Shown piece after piece: positions 27,969 through 36,514 of a stretch of 64,000 nucleotides of DNA. Below the pieces are notes generated by a model, which saw only the letters and a list, made by a program, of their open reading frames with translations, ran no database searches and was not told the DNA's origin. The stretch spans positions 1,054,001 to 1,118,000 of the forward strand of contig NZ_AP023410.1 in assembly GCF_000193495.2 (NCBI RefSeq), in the 5' to 3' direction. Within the stretch, counting starts at the first letter, position 1; each line of letters starts with the position of its first letter. The stretch is from Acetobacter aceti NBRC 14818. Lineage in GTDB: Bacteria; Pseudomonadota; Alphaproteobacteria; Acetobacterales; Acetobacteraceae. The translations under genes were made by a program, and so were the position numbers.

Positions 27969-28517
27969 ATGGCCAAACGCAAGCTCTTCGGCCTGATCCT
28001 GACGGCTGGTCTGATGCTCTCGCTACAGGCAAACGCCGCTCTGCCGCCGGGTGACAAGGCTCCCGCTTTCACGCTTCCGGCAAGTCTGGCTGGACATGAA
28101 TTCAGTTTTTCTCTGGCGAAGGCCCTGAAGAAAGGCCCTGTCGTCCTGTATTTCTATCCTGCCGCCTTCACCCCCGGCTGCACGATAGAAGCGCATGATT
28201 TTGCCGAGGCGATGGACCAGTTTCAGGCCCTGAACGCAACCGTCATCGGCATCTCGATGGATCAGCTCGATACGCTGAAAAAATTCTCGGTCAGCGAATG
28301 CCGCAATCGGTTCGCTGTCGCCGCCGACGAGAGTGGTTCCGTATCCGCGCTGTATGACGCCAGACAGTCCCATGACACGCATGCAGCACGTGTATCCTAC
28401 GTCATCGCGCCCGACGGAAAGATTCTTCTGAGCTATGAAAATCGCTCGCCTGACGAGCATGTCTCCCGGACTCTTGCGGCTCTCCAGAAATGGAAAGCAG
28501 ACTCATCCCGGCACTGA
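27969..28517 (+). CDS. Exported peroxiredoxin, Bcp/PrxQ-like
   Basis: Reduces peroxides in the periplasm. It has 182 residues with a signal peptide ending QANA-AL, followed by an AhpC/TSA fold. The peroxidatic cysteine is in FTPGCTIEAHDF; the usual PrxQ resolving cysteine five residues later is absent. Another cysteine in KKFSVSECRNRF could serve instead. Exported members of this group are less common than cytoplasmic Bcp. It lies 45 bases after the lytic transglycosylase, same strand. Confidence 0.88.
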   Translation: MAKRKLFGLILTAGLMLSLQANAALPPGDKAPAFTLPASLAGHEFSFSLAKALKKGPVVLYFYPAAFTPGCTIEAHDFAEAMDQFQALNATVIGISMDQLDTLKKFSVSECRNRFAVAADESGSVSALYDARQSHDTHAARVSYVIAPDGKILLSYENRSPDEHVSRTLAALQKWKADSSRH

Positions 28518-28537
28518 AGTCCTTCAGGAAACAATAA

Positions 28538-29020
28538 TCAGCCTGTTTCCCACTGCACCTTTCTGAGAAACCACTGCAACTCCAGAACGCTGGTCAGGCG
28601 TGAGCCTTCCGACGTGTCGATCAGCCCCCCTGTACGGCTGCGGGGTTCGATCAACCCCCATTTCACCAGATCACCACGGATCTTGACGTCGTCATACTCG
28701 TAACCTTCCCGCACGATTTCCTTCAATCGTTCGACAATGGTGGCCAGAAGAGTGAGATCAGCCGAGTGTCGCGCCAGCATGCTGCGCCTCACCTCGGCCA
28801 CAGCCTGCATGGCCACACGCGGCACCTCTCCTTCCTGCACGAGAGGCGTGATTGTATAGCCAAGATTGAGATAACGCTCGGGGTAATCCGTCGTGAGCCA
28901 CTTCTCACGCCCTGCCGCTTCGACAAGCCACGCTTCCACCTTCGCCTCGATCTGCGGCAGGGCGAAATTTCCGCTCAGAATTTCCTCAGGTGTCGGTGAG
29001 TCTTTTCGCCCGGCAGACAT
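28538..29020 (-). CDS. Conserved-looking protein of unknown function
   Basis: About 160 residues, soluble and charged, with no signal peptide or membrane segment. Predicted helices dominate (IEAKVEAWLVEAAG, VAMQAVAEVRRSMLARHSADLTLLATIVERLKEIVREG). The C-terminus has DVKIRGDLVKWGLIEPRSRTGGLIDTS, a wHTH-like look but not diagnostic. I do not recognise the family. The start is uncertain: ATG 29020 follows GGGGAGG too closely, and the frame stays open upstream to a TTG at 29155. Confidence 0.6.
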   Translation of the reverse strand: MSAGRKDSPTPEEILSGNFALPQIEAKVEAWLVEAAGREKWLTTDYPERYLNLGYTITPLVQEGEVPRVAMQAVAEVRRSMLARHSADLTLLATIVERLKEIVREGYEYDDVKIRGDLVKWGLIEPRSRTGGLIDTSEGSRLTSVLELQWFLRKVQWETG

Positions 29021-29412
29021 CGCCTCCCCGGAGGAGTGCTGTTCTGCCCGATCTTCAGGCACATCCTTATTCAACAGGATCTTGCTCCTCCGTGGGCACC
29101 TCAGGGGCAGTGCAATACCCAAGTTATCATTGGCCAGACAGACACTCTGCCACAACAGCAGAACATGCTATTTTCCACGAAACCCCGACCGGGAAAACAG
29201 CGTTGCCGCATTTTTCAGACGATTGTTAACGTCTCAATACATAGTCCATTTCCATCACCGACCATAGGGTCAGCCCACGTCACCCGCCCGAAATCAACTG
29301 ACAGGGTGAAAGAAACCAGATGACAACCGACTGGGCGTTTATGCCCTGTAACCTCTGTACTTTCCCATTCTGGCAAAAAACAGACAGATCATTCGCCAGA
29401 CGGGTCAATCCA
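29021..29412. other. Mostly noncoding stretch
   Basis: Between the unknown gene and hemW, both leftward. The first part (to 29155) may code the N-terminus of the unknown protein if an upstream start is used. I see no RNA gene or convincing terminator. Confidence 0.4.
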
Positions 29413-30609
29413 CTACAGCACAAGCCGTGGCAGAATCGCTTCCAGTCGCACGCGGCCAGATGGCGTCGCCACCAGGCCGCCTCCCGTAAGCTGTCGCAGA
29501 TACCCTTCCTCCAGACACAGTTGCAGCACGTTGTCATCAAGAGCATCGGCGAAGACGCAGCCTGTGCGCGCTTCAAAAGCGGCGCTGGAGACACCCTCCG
29601 CCAGCCGTAGTCCCATGAGCAGCATCTCCCGGGAGCGATCCAGCCTGTCCAGAGGATCAGCGCTGGTCTCACCGGAGCCGGTCTGCTCGACCTTTTCAGC
29701 CCATATCTCCGGCGCGCGATGACGGCGCGTTGCCAGCAATTGTCCGTCGAGTGTCAAACGCCCGTGCGCCCCGGCTCCGATGCCGAGGTAATCCCCGTAG
29801 CGCCAGTAGGCCAGATTATGGCGACTCTCCGCGCCCGGCACGGCGTAATTGGAAACTTCGTAAGCCGACAGGCCATGTCCGGCCGCCACCTCTGTCGTGT
29901 CGTCATAAAGCGCCGCCGCCAGATCCTCATCAGGCAGGACAAGCTTGCCCTGACGGAACAGCCCTTCAAACTTTGTGCCGTCCTCGATGGTCAGTTGATA
30001 CAGCGAGACATGATCCGCGACGAGATCAAGCGCCTGAGCCAGTTCAGCACGCCAGTCTTCCCGCGACTGCCCCGGACGAGCGTAGATAAGGTCAAACGTG
30101 ACCCGAGGGAAAATCGTTCGCGCCATTTCCAGCGCCCGCACCGCCTGCCCTGCGGAATGCTCGCGACCGAGCATCTTCAGCGCATCATCACGCAGGGACT
30201 GCACGCCCAGCGAGACCCGGTTCACACCCGCGTCACGGAAGCCCTGCAAGCGGGCCGCTTCCACACTCGTTGGATTGGCTTCCAGCGTGATCTCGATATT
30301 CGGATCCGCATCGAATAGCGCCCGGGCATCCTCGATCAGCGCCGCCACACCTTCCGGTGGCATCAGGGAAGGCGTTCCACCCCCGAAGAAAATTGACGTC
30401 AGGGACCGACGATCCAGACGAGCCGCTTCATGCGCCAGCTCCTTTCGCAGGGCCGCGATAAAACGGTCGGACGGGATACGCTCGCGCACATGGCTGTTGA
30501 AGTCACAGTACGGGCATTTCGCCAGACAGAACGGCCAGTGGATATAAAGCGCAAGAGGCCCGCCATCTGCTGACGAGCCTCCTTGCATGAGAGAAGATGA
30601 GGTTATCAC
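29413..30609 (-). CDS. hemW: Radical SAM heme chaperone HemW
   Basis: Homologous to oxygen-independent coproporphyrinogen oxidase but acting as a heme-delivery protein. It has 398 residues. The N-terminal radical SAM motif is HWPFCLAKCPYCDFNSH (CxxxCxxC, where HemN would have a further conserved Cys); GGGTPSLM follows. The C-terminal HemW domain includes SRHNLAYWRYGDYLGIGAGAHG, diagnostic of HemW. The start is a GTG with GAGG four bases upstream, eight bases after the kup stop region; an ATG occurs seven codons on. Confidence 0.92.
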   Translation of the reverse strand: MITSSSLMQGGSSADGGPLALYIHWPFCLAKCPYCDFNSHVRERIPSDRFIAALRKELAHEAARLDRRSLTSIFFGGGTPSLMPPEGVAALIEDARALFDADPNIEITLEANPTSVEAARLQGFRDAGVNRVSLGVQSLRDDALKMLGREHSAGQAVRALEMARTIFPRVTFDLIYARPGQSREDWRAELAQALDLVADHVSLYQLTIEDGTKFEGLFRQGKLVLPDEDLAAALYDDTTEVAAGHGLSAYEVSNYAVPGAESRHNLAYWRYGDYLGIGAGAHGRLTLDGQLLATRRHRAPEIWAEKVEQTGSGETSADPLDRLDRSREMLLMGLRLAEGVSSAAFEARTGCVFADALDDNVLQLCLEEGYLRQLTGGGLVATPSGRVRLEAILPRLVL

Positions 30610-30615
30610 AAAGCC

Positions 30616-32607
30616 TCAGATAGCGACTTTCACGCCTAGTTCCACCACACGATCCATCGGAATCCTGAAGAATTCGGTCGCCGGTGTAGCGTTTCGCGCC
30701 ATGAACATGAACACCGCCATCCGCCAGCGCGCCATTTTCGGCACAGAAGAGCGGGCGATCAGCTCACGCGAGATAAAGTAGGAAGCGAGAGACGGATCGA
30801 AATCGATGCCGTTGGCCTTAAGTTCTTCCAGCGCACGCGGGATATTCGGCGTTTCCATGAAACCATAGCGCAGGATCACCCGGTAAATGTCGTGCGCCAA
30901 TTCCTCGACCATCACACGGTGACCGCGATCGGCTTCCGGCTGATCAAGGTTCTGGATGGTCACGAACAGCACATGATCGTGCAGAACCTTGTTGTGCTTG
31001 AGGTTATGCAGCAGGCACGGCGGCACGAAATCAGGCGTAGCTGTCAGAAACACGGCCATACCCGGCACACGTATCGTGCGGGACTGCGGGAGACGGGCGA
31101 TAAACGAACCCATCGGCAGACTGTCCTGTCCCTGCCGCGCAATGATGAGGCTCCGGCCGCGTTTCCACGTCGTCATCATCAGGGTGAGGACGCAACCCAG
31201 CATCAGCGGCACCCAGCCGCCGTCCGGAATTTTCAGCGCATTGGCCGAAAAGAACGTCATATCAATGAGCAGGAAGGGAATGAACGTGCAATAGACCGCC
31301 TGCGCCGACCAGTGGAAATGCTTGCGGAACACGATGAAGCACAGAACCGTCGTGCAGATGAATGTCCCAGTAACCGCGATGCCGTAGGCAGCAGCCAGCG
31401 CATCCGAGCTGCGGAACGCCACCACCAGCAGGATCGCCCCCACCATCAGGAAGCGGTTGAAGTCAGGAAGATAGATCTGTCCTTCTTCCTCGGCATTCGT
31501 ATGCACGATGCGCATACGCGGCAGATAGCCAAGCTGAATAAGCTGTCGGCACACCTGGAAACCACCAGAAATCCCGGCCTGACTGGCGATGACCGTGGCA
31601 AAGGTGGAGAGGATCACCAGCGGCACCTGCATGGAATGCGGGGCCAGCATGAAGAACGGGTTCGCCAGCGCGCTGGGGTTCGCCATCACCAGCGCTCCCT
31701 GCCCGAAGTAGTTCAGCACCAGCATCGGCAGGACAAAGAACAGCCACGCATAACGGATCGGCTGCCGACCGAAATGACCCATATCGGCATACAGCGCCTC
31801 GGCGCCCGTCACGCAGAGCACAACGGAGCCGAGCGCCATGAAGGACAGGGTGCCGTGATGGATGATGAACTGAAGGGCATAGAGCGGCGAGATGGCGAAC
31901 AGCACGCCCGGATGATGCAGGATCTCAAAAAGCCCCATCATGCCGAGAGACCCGAACCACAGCAGCATGACGGGACCGAAGATCGCTCCCACCTTGCCTG
32001 TGCCAATCCACTGGACACTGAACAGGCCGATGATCACCGCAATGGCCATCGGGATGATAAATTCCTGCGCCGCAGGAAAGCTCACCTCCACACCTTCAAT
32101 CGCGGAAAGGACTGAAATGGCAGGTGTGATGATGCCATCGCCAAAAAACAGGCAGGCTCCGACAATGCCGATCAGGCCGAGGATCATCCGCATGCGGCCA
32201 TCAGCCGTGACACGCTGGGCGAGAGAGGTCAGCGCAAGAATACCGCCTTCCCCATTATGATCGGCCCGCATCACGAGGAGAACGTAGTTGACGGTCACGA
32301 CGATGATGAGTGTCCAGAAGATCAGGCTTTCAATGCCCAGAACCTCTGTGTTCTGCACTGGATGATGGCCGGACACGACTTCAATGGTGGAGCGCAGTGC
32401 GTAGAGCGGGCTGGTGCCGATATCGCCATACACAACGCCAAGCACACCGAGGAGTGCTGCGAAACCAACGGGCGGAGCCTCATGCTGAGGCTGATCCGCA
32501 CCGAATTCCGTCACTTTCGGGTCCTGATGGGCCGCAGCCCCCGCGCCTTTGTCCGCAGCAGCAGGCGGTGCGCCGTTGCTGCCAGCCGATGTCTCGTGTC
32601 CGGTCAT
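30616..32607 (-). CDS. kup: Low-affinity potassium/proton symporter Kup
   Basis: A KUP/HAK/KT family potassium uptake system, 663 residues. About 45 polar residues lead into twelve membrane helices. The family signature GVVYGDIGTSPLYALRST is at the first helix, and ALTSLAQRV, FFGDGIITPAISVLSAIEG and QAGISGGFQVCRQ follow. The cytoplasmic C-terminal domain (about 500-663) is complete. hemW begins a few bases after its stop, so they are probably co-transcribed. Confidence 0.95.
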   Translation of the reverse strand: MTGHETSAGSNGAPPAAADKGAGAAAHQDPKVTEFGADQPQHEAPPVGFAALLGVLGVVYGDIGTSPLYALRSTIEVVSGHHPVQNTEVLGIESLIFWTLIIVVTVNYVLLVMRADHNGEGGILALTSLAQRVTADGRMRMILGLIGIVGACLFFGDGIITPAISVLSAIEGVEVSFPAAQEFIIPMAIAVIIGLFSVQWIGTGKVGAIFGPVMLLWFGSLGMMGLFEILHHPGVLFAISPLYALQFIIHHGTLSFMALGSVVLCVTGAEALYADMGHFGRQPIRYAWLFFVLPMLVLNYFGQGALVMANPSALANPFFMLAPHSMQVPLVILSTFATVIASQAGISGGFQVCRQLIQLGYLPRMRIVHTNAEEEGQIYLPDFNRFLMVGAILLVVAFRSSDALAAAYGIAVTGTFICTTVLCFIVFRKHFHWSAQAVYCTFIPFLLIDMTFFSANALKIPDGGWVPLMLGCVLTLMMTTWKRGRSLIIARQGQDSLPMGSFIARLPQSRTIRVPGMAVFLTATPDFVPPCLLHNLKHNKVLHDHVLFVTIQNLDQPEADRGHRVMVEELAHDIYRVILRYGFMETPNIPRALEELKANGIDFDPSLASYFISRELIARSSVPKMARWRMAVFMFMARNATPATEFFRIPMDRVVELGVKVAI

Positions 32608-32706
32608 TCTTCGCGTTGCACTCCCTTACGCGGGCCTTACGCGGACTTTCACACTGAGAAATCCGCGTCCTCGGAAAAATCGTTGCCGGAGACTTACCAG
32701 CTCAGG

Positions 32707-33432
32707 TCAGTCTCCGGCAAGCCCTGTGGGTCTTGCGCCAAAGATGGCTGTCCCAACACGCACCAGCGTCGCGCCCTCGGCAATCGCTCGGGGATAGTCC
32801 GCCGACATGCCCATCGAACGCACAGGCAGACCATGCTGATCGGCCAGCGACCGCAGAAAACGAAAATGTGGAACAGGGTCCTCACCCGCTGGCGGAATAC
32901 ACATCAGTCCGCGCAGTTTTTCGCCGAAACGCTTACGGCTCTGGCGGATAAATTCGTCGGCGTTTTCACGGGGAACACCGAATTTCTGCGGTTCATCTCC
33001 CGTGTTCACCTCGACCAGCAGGTCCGGCAGGCAACCTTCCTGATCCGCCGCCTTCGCCAGCGCGTCTGAAAGAGAGGGACGGTCCAGACTTTCGATCACA
33101 TCGGCAATCCGCACGGCTTCCCGCGCCTTGTTGGTCTGAAGACCACCGATGAGATGCAGCCGAAGATCAGGATACTGCGCACGCAGGGCGGGAAATTTCT
33201 CTGCGGCTTCCTGTACCCGGTTTTCTCCGAACACTCTCTGTCCAGCATGCAGGGCAGCTTCCACCGCAGCAGCAGGATGAAACTTGGATACAGCGACCAG
33301 CGTGACTGCATCGGATGGCCGTCCGGCTATTTCCACAGCCTCTGCAATCTGCCCACGGACCTCATCCAGGGCCTTGCCGATATCCGAAGCAGCCATATCC
33401 ATGGGAGATCCGTCAGAATGTGGAAGCATCAT
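32707..33432 (-). CDS. yggS: YggS family pyridoxal phosphate homeostasis protein
   Basis: A PLP-binding TIM-barrel protein that buffers intracellular PLP, 241 residues. The PLP lysine is in LVAVSKFHP; HLIGGLQTNKA (usually IGxLQxNK) and RSMGMSADYPRAIAEGATLVRVGTAIFG are the remaining signature blocks. The start at 33432 has AAGG eight bases upstream; the GTG at 33441 would overlap that site. Neighbours give no further hint. Confidence 0.93.
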   Translation of the reverse strand: MMLPHSDGSPMDMAASDIGKALDEVRGQIAEAVEIAGRPSDAVTLVAVSKFHPAAAVEAALHAGQRVFGENRVQEAAEKFPALRAQYPDLRLHLIGGLQTNKAREAVRIADVIESLDRPSLSDALAKAADQEGCLPDLLVEVNTGDEPQKFGVPRENADEFIRQSRKRFGEKLRGLMCIPPAGEDPVPHFRFLRSLADQHGLPVRSMGMSADYPRAIAEGATLVRVGTAIFGARPTGLAGD

Positions 33433-33642
33433 GCCCTGCACCTTGCGCTTTTGTCATGCGCGGTCAAGAGCCGCCCTGTTATGACCGCGTGATCGCATGT
33501 GTTCGCGTCAGTAGGCCGCCCTTCTTTCCCGCATTACCACTCGTTTGGGAACATTCAGTCATAAAGCAGTAACACGCACGGGAGATATCGCACCCTAACT
33601 CTTCTGATCGAACATCGTTATTTCAAATGAGGCGCATTTCTC

Positions 33643-34509
33643 ATGCAAGGTTCCAATCAGGAAAAACGGGTGATTGTGGTCCTCGGCGCGCGAAGCGGCA
33701 CTTCAGCTCTCAGCGGCACCCTGTCATTTCTTGGAGCCGGTCTGCCTCAAAACCTGATGCAGGCGAACTGGGCCAACCCGAAAGGATATTTCGAACCGCA
33801 GGACATAGCAGAACTGCATGACGAAATTCTCGCCTCCACGGGAAGCTCATGGTCCGACTGGCGTGAATTTCCCCGCGACTGGTTCCATTCCGAAGCCGCA
33901 GCCCATTACGCGACAAGACTGACTGAGATGTTCCTCAATGATTACCGGAGCGCCTCAGGACTCTGTATTCTGAAAGAACCCCGGATCTGTCGCCTTCTTC
34001 CCCTCTGGGCAGACGTCTTTCAGGCGGCGGGCGTCGTGCCGCTGTTCTGCTTCATCGACCGGGCGCCGCGTGAGGTTGCCGCCTCGCTGGCGGCACGGGA
34101 TGGCTCCTCCATGGAGCAGGGACTTCTCTATTACATCCGCAATCATATCGAATCAGAACGGGATACACGCAGCGCCCGACGGGCTTTCGTTCAGTACGAC
34201 GCCCTGCTGCATGACTGGCGAAGCATTGTCGACGGACTCAACCGGGCGCTCGGCATATCCTTTCCGCTCGACGGCGCTGAAGCGGCGGAAGTGGATCAGT
34301 TTCTCGAACGAAATCTCAGGAATCAGAATGTCGGCCAGACGGAGCCTGCTGACTGGATCGAGGCTCTGGCCAACTCAATCCACAAAGCCTTTTCAATGCT
34401 GACGAACGATCCTTATGACCCGGTAGGGCTTGCCATCATGGATCATGCGCGGGTCGTCTTCGATATGCGCAGTTCCGAAATCAGCACCACCCAGAGCGCA
34501 AACACCTGA
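33643..34509 (+). CDS. Sulfotransferase-like protein
   Basis: A 288-residue protein of the bacterial sulfotransferase fold. The N-terminal phosphosulfate-binding loop is VVLGARSGTSALSG, in place of the usual GxxRSGTS, and LCILKEPRICRLLP corresponds to the 3'-phosphate-binding KxPR strand. Related proteins occur beside glycosyltransferases for surface polysaccharides or rhamnan chains, and here a convergent glycosyltransferase follows. It could sulfate a glycan, or simply bind the nucleotide. The acceptor is unknown. Confidence 0.8.
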   Translation: MQGSNQEKRVIVVLGARSGTSALSGTLSFLGAGLPQNLMQANWANPKGYFEPQDIAELHDEILASTGSSWSDWREFPRDWFHSEAAAHYATRLTEMFLNDYRSASGLCILKEPRICRLLPLWADVFQAAGVVPLFCFIDRAPREVAASLAARDGSSMEQGLLYYIRNHIESERDTRSARRAFVQYDALLHDWRSIVDGLNRALGISFPLDGAEAAEVDQFLERNLRNQNVGQTEPADWIEALANSIHKAFSMLTNDPYDPVGLAIMDHARVVFDMRSSEISTTQSANT

Positions 34510-34530
34510 ACAGAATGTGGCCGGCACTCC

Positions 34531-35532
34531 TCAGTCCAGACGCCGCTTTTCCCCCATTCCGAAGGCGAGATAATGGTAAAAGGCTTTCATGCCCGAGGCA
34601 GCGACGTCGGGGTAAAGCTCAAGATATCTCTCTGCCTTGAATGTCTTGGTCTGGGTAATCCTGCCGTCTTCCACTTTCACCAGTTCGACAAGATCTGTGG
34701 GGGAGGCTGGCACCGCCGGTTGCACCGTTCCAAAAAACTCTGAACACACTCCGATGGCCCGAAAATGGTTCAATACACCGGGGAAGCGCAGATAGACCCC
34801 GTTGGCAGAGTGCGCGAGATAGTCCTGCTCCGTCATGAAAAAATATTCGATCAGATGCATACCCGCGCCCGAAAAGTTTTTCAGCGCTTCCAGGTCCGTC
34901 ACATCCACCCGGTCACGGAGCTTGCGAGAGGCGTGCTCCACCAATATGGGAAATGGCTTGTGATGCATGTGCAGATAGGCCAGCCGGGTTTCGACAAAGC
35001 CTTCCTCCACCCGCGACGTAATCGCATGATAGCCGAGATCCACTTCCCCAACGGTTCCACTTGCGACGAACCTCTTGGGAAAATCCATCGGCATGAAACA
35101 GCCGGGCACTCCAGGAACATTGCCCGGGTTGAAGCGGATCTGCATTGCCCGTTTTTCACCGACCAACGCATCCAGATACGCGTGAACCGCTTCTCTGGAA
35201 CAGGAGAAACCGTCTTCCGTGTAAACCGAGAGAAACTCGTCGCAATCAACCGGAATCGCAAAATCATATTCTTCCGTTGCGTCCCAGAACTGGGTGATAC
35301 GTCGGGCATATTCGCCCTTAGCTTCAAAATCCTTCGCCTTGCCCAGCCCCCGGAAAACCCGGACACCCGCCTTCTCATAGGTGTCGAGCGTGGCAAGCAC
35401 TGAGGGTTCGACAGAACCATTATCCAGAACAACAAGATTTTCGAAGCCAAACAGGTATCCGTAGTGCCTGAACCACGCATCCAGCAGCAGGGTTTCATCC
35501 CGCTGCATCATCACACATTTCACACGCGCCAT
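34531..35532 (-). CDS. Glycosyltransferase family 2-like protein
   Basis: A 333-residue cytoplasmic protein. The start VKCVMMQRDETLLLDAWFRHYGYLFGFENLVVLDNGS is characteristic of the Glyco_tranf_2_4 group, and IPVDCDEFLSVY holds the DxD-like metal motif. The C-terminal 50 residues (FKAERYLELYPDVAASGMKAFYHYLAFGMGEKRRLD) form a repeat-type module that often tails polysaccharide-related transferases (YLxxYPDVAxxG...HYxxxGxxEgR). It is convergent with the sulfotransferase-like gene, suggesting both modify a surface glycan. Confidence 0.84.
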   Translation of the reverse strand: MARVKCVMMQRDETLLLDAWFRHYGYLFGFENLVVLDNGSVEPSVLATLDTYEKAGVRVFRGLGKAKDFEAKGEYARRITQFWDATEEYDFAIPVDCDEFLSVYTEDGFSCSREAVHAYLDALVGEKRAMQIRFNPGNVPGVPGCFMPMDFPKRFVASGTVGEVDLGYHAITSRVEEGFVETRLAYLHMHHKPFPILVEHASRKLRDRVDVTDLEALKNFSGAGMHLIEYFFMTEQDYLAHSANGVYLRFPGVLNHFRAIGVCSEFFGTVQPAVPASPTDLVELVKVEDGRITQTKTFKAERYLELYPDVAASGMKAFYHYLAFGMGEKRRLD

Positions 35533-35723
35533 TCGCGCAGCACCCCGTCCGGCTTTGACTCTGCCAGCACCCTACAGTCGAGGGGGTTAAAACTCTACAT
35601 CCTCCCTGAACAGGCAGTTTTGGCGGAGCGTTCACTCTATGGTAAACGCCGCATCGACCTTACACAAAAGCCGCCTCCCCGCGGCCTGAGCCCGGCATCC
35701 GGCCGGGCGACCCGGAGCATCAC

Positions 35724-36458
35724 ATGAACCTCGACCGGACTACGGACCTCGCAGCGAACGCCCCCGTCAACAGAGACGAGACGACGCACGCGACCCATCA
35801 TCCGGATGACAGGCTGGTGCTGGCGCTCCCCAAGGGCCGTATTCTGAAAAGCGCCGGACCTCTTCTGAAGAAGGCAGGCATTATTCCGTCTTCCGACTGC
35901 CTTGATGAAAGCAGCCGTCGCCTCCGCTTCTCCACCAACAATCCGAACCTCGACGTCGTGCGGGTGCGCTCCTTCGATGTAGCGACCTTTGTGGCGCAGG
36001 GCGGCGCCCATCTCGGTATCTGCGGAGCCGATGTCATCATGGAGTTCGATTACCCCGAGCTCTACGCACCGCTGGATCTTGGTATCGGCGGCTGCCGCGT
36101 CTCCGTGGCGCAACCCGTTTCCGATTCCCTCGAAGAAGATGAAACGCGCCTGTCGGAAATTCGCGTCGCCACCAAATATCCCTCCATTACCCGCCGCCAT
36201 TTCGCCGCTCGCGGCATAAACGCCGATATCGTGCATCTGCATGGCGCGATGGAACTGGCCCCAATGCTTGGCCTATCCCGCGTGATCGTCGATCTGGTCG
36301 ATACGGGCTCCACCCTGCGCGCCAACGGCCTGCGTGAAGTGGAAACCATCGCCCACATCACGAGCCGTCTGGTCGTCAATCGCACGGTCATGAAGACGCG
36401 CCCACAGGAAATCGCAAGTCTGATCGCCAGTTTCCGCGATGCCCTGACGACACCCTGA
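35724..36458 (+). CDS. hisG: ATP phosphoribosyltransferase, short form
   Basis: The first committed step of histidine biosynthesis (ATP + PRPP). It has 244 residues with LVLALPKGRILKSA, VRSFDVATFVAQGGAHLGICGADVI and the PRPP loop VDLVDTGSTLRANGL. It lacks the C-terminal allosteric domain of long HisG, so a HisZ subunit is expected elsewhere; none is in the window. About 25 polar residues precede the fold. GGAG lies six bases before the ATG. hisD follows after 56 bases. Confidence 0.95.
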   Translation: MNLDRTTDLAANAPVNRDETTHATHHPDDRLVLALPKGRILKSAGPLLKKAGIIPSSDCLDESSRRLRFSTNNPNLDVVRVRSFDVATFVAQGGAHLGICGADVIMEFDYPELYAPLDLGIGGCRVSVAQPVSDSLEEDETRLSEIRVATKYPSITRRHFAARGINADIVHLHGAMELAPMLGLSRVIVDLVDTGSTLRANGLREVETIAHITSRLVVNRTVMKTRPQEIASLIASFRDALTTP

Positions 36459-36514
36459 TCACTCGATACATTTTATCCGGCCCGATTTCACCGGGCAGAA
36501 AGACAGAGAGCATC

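Noticed and set aside
30892-32115. 407-codon rightward open frame
   Set aside because: Antisense to kup, with His/Arg/Gln-rich shadow composition.
35633-35723. Possible histidine leader peptide before hisG
   Set aside because: The short frame has only one His codon and no attenuator-like alternative stem set.
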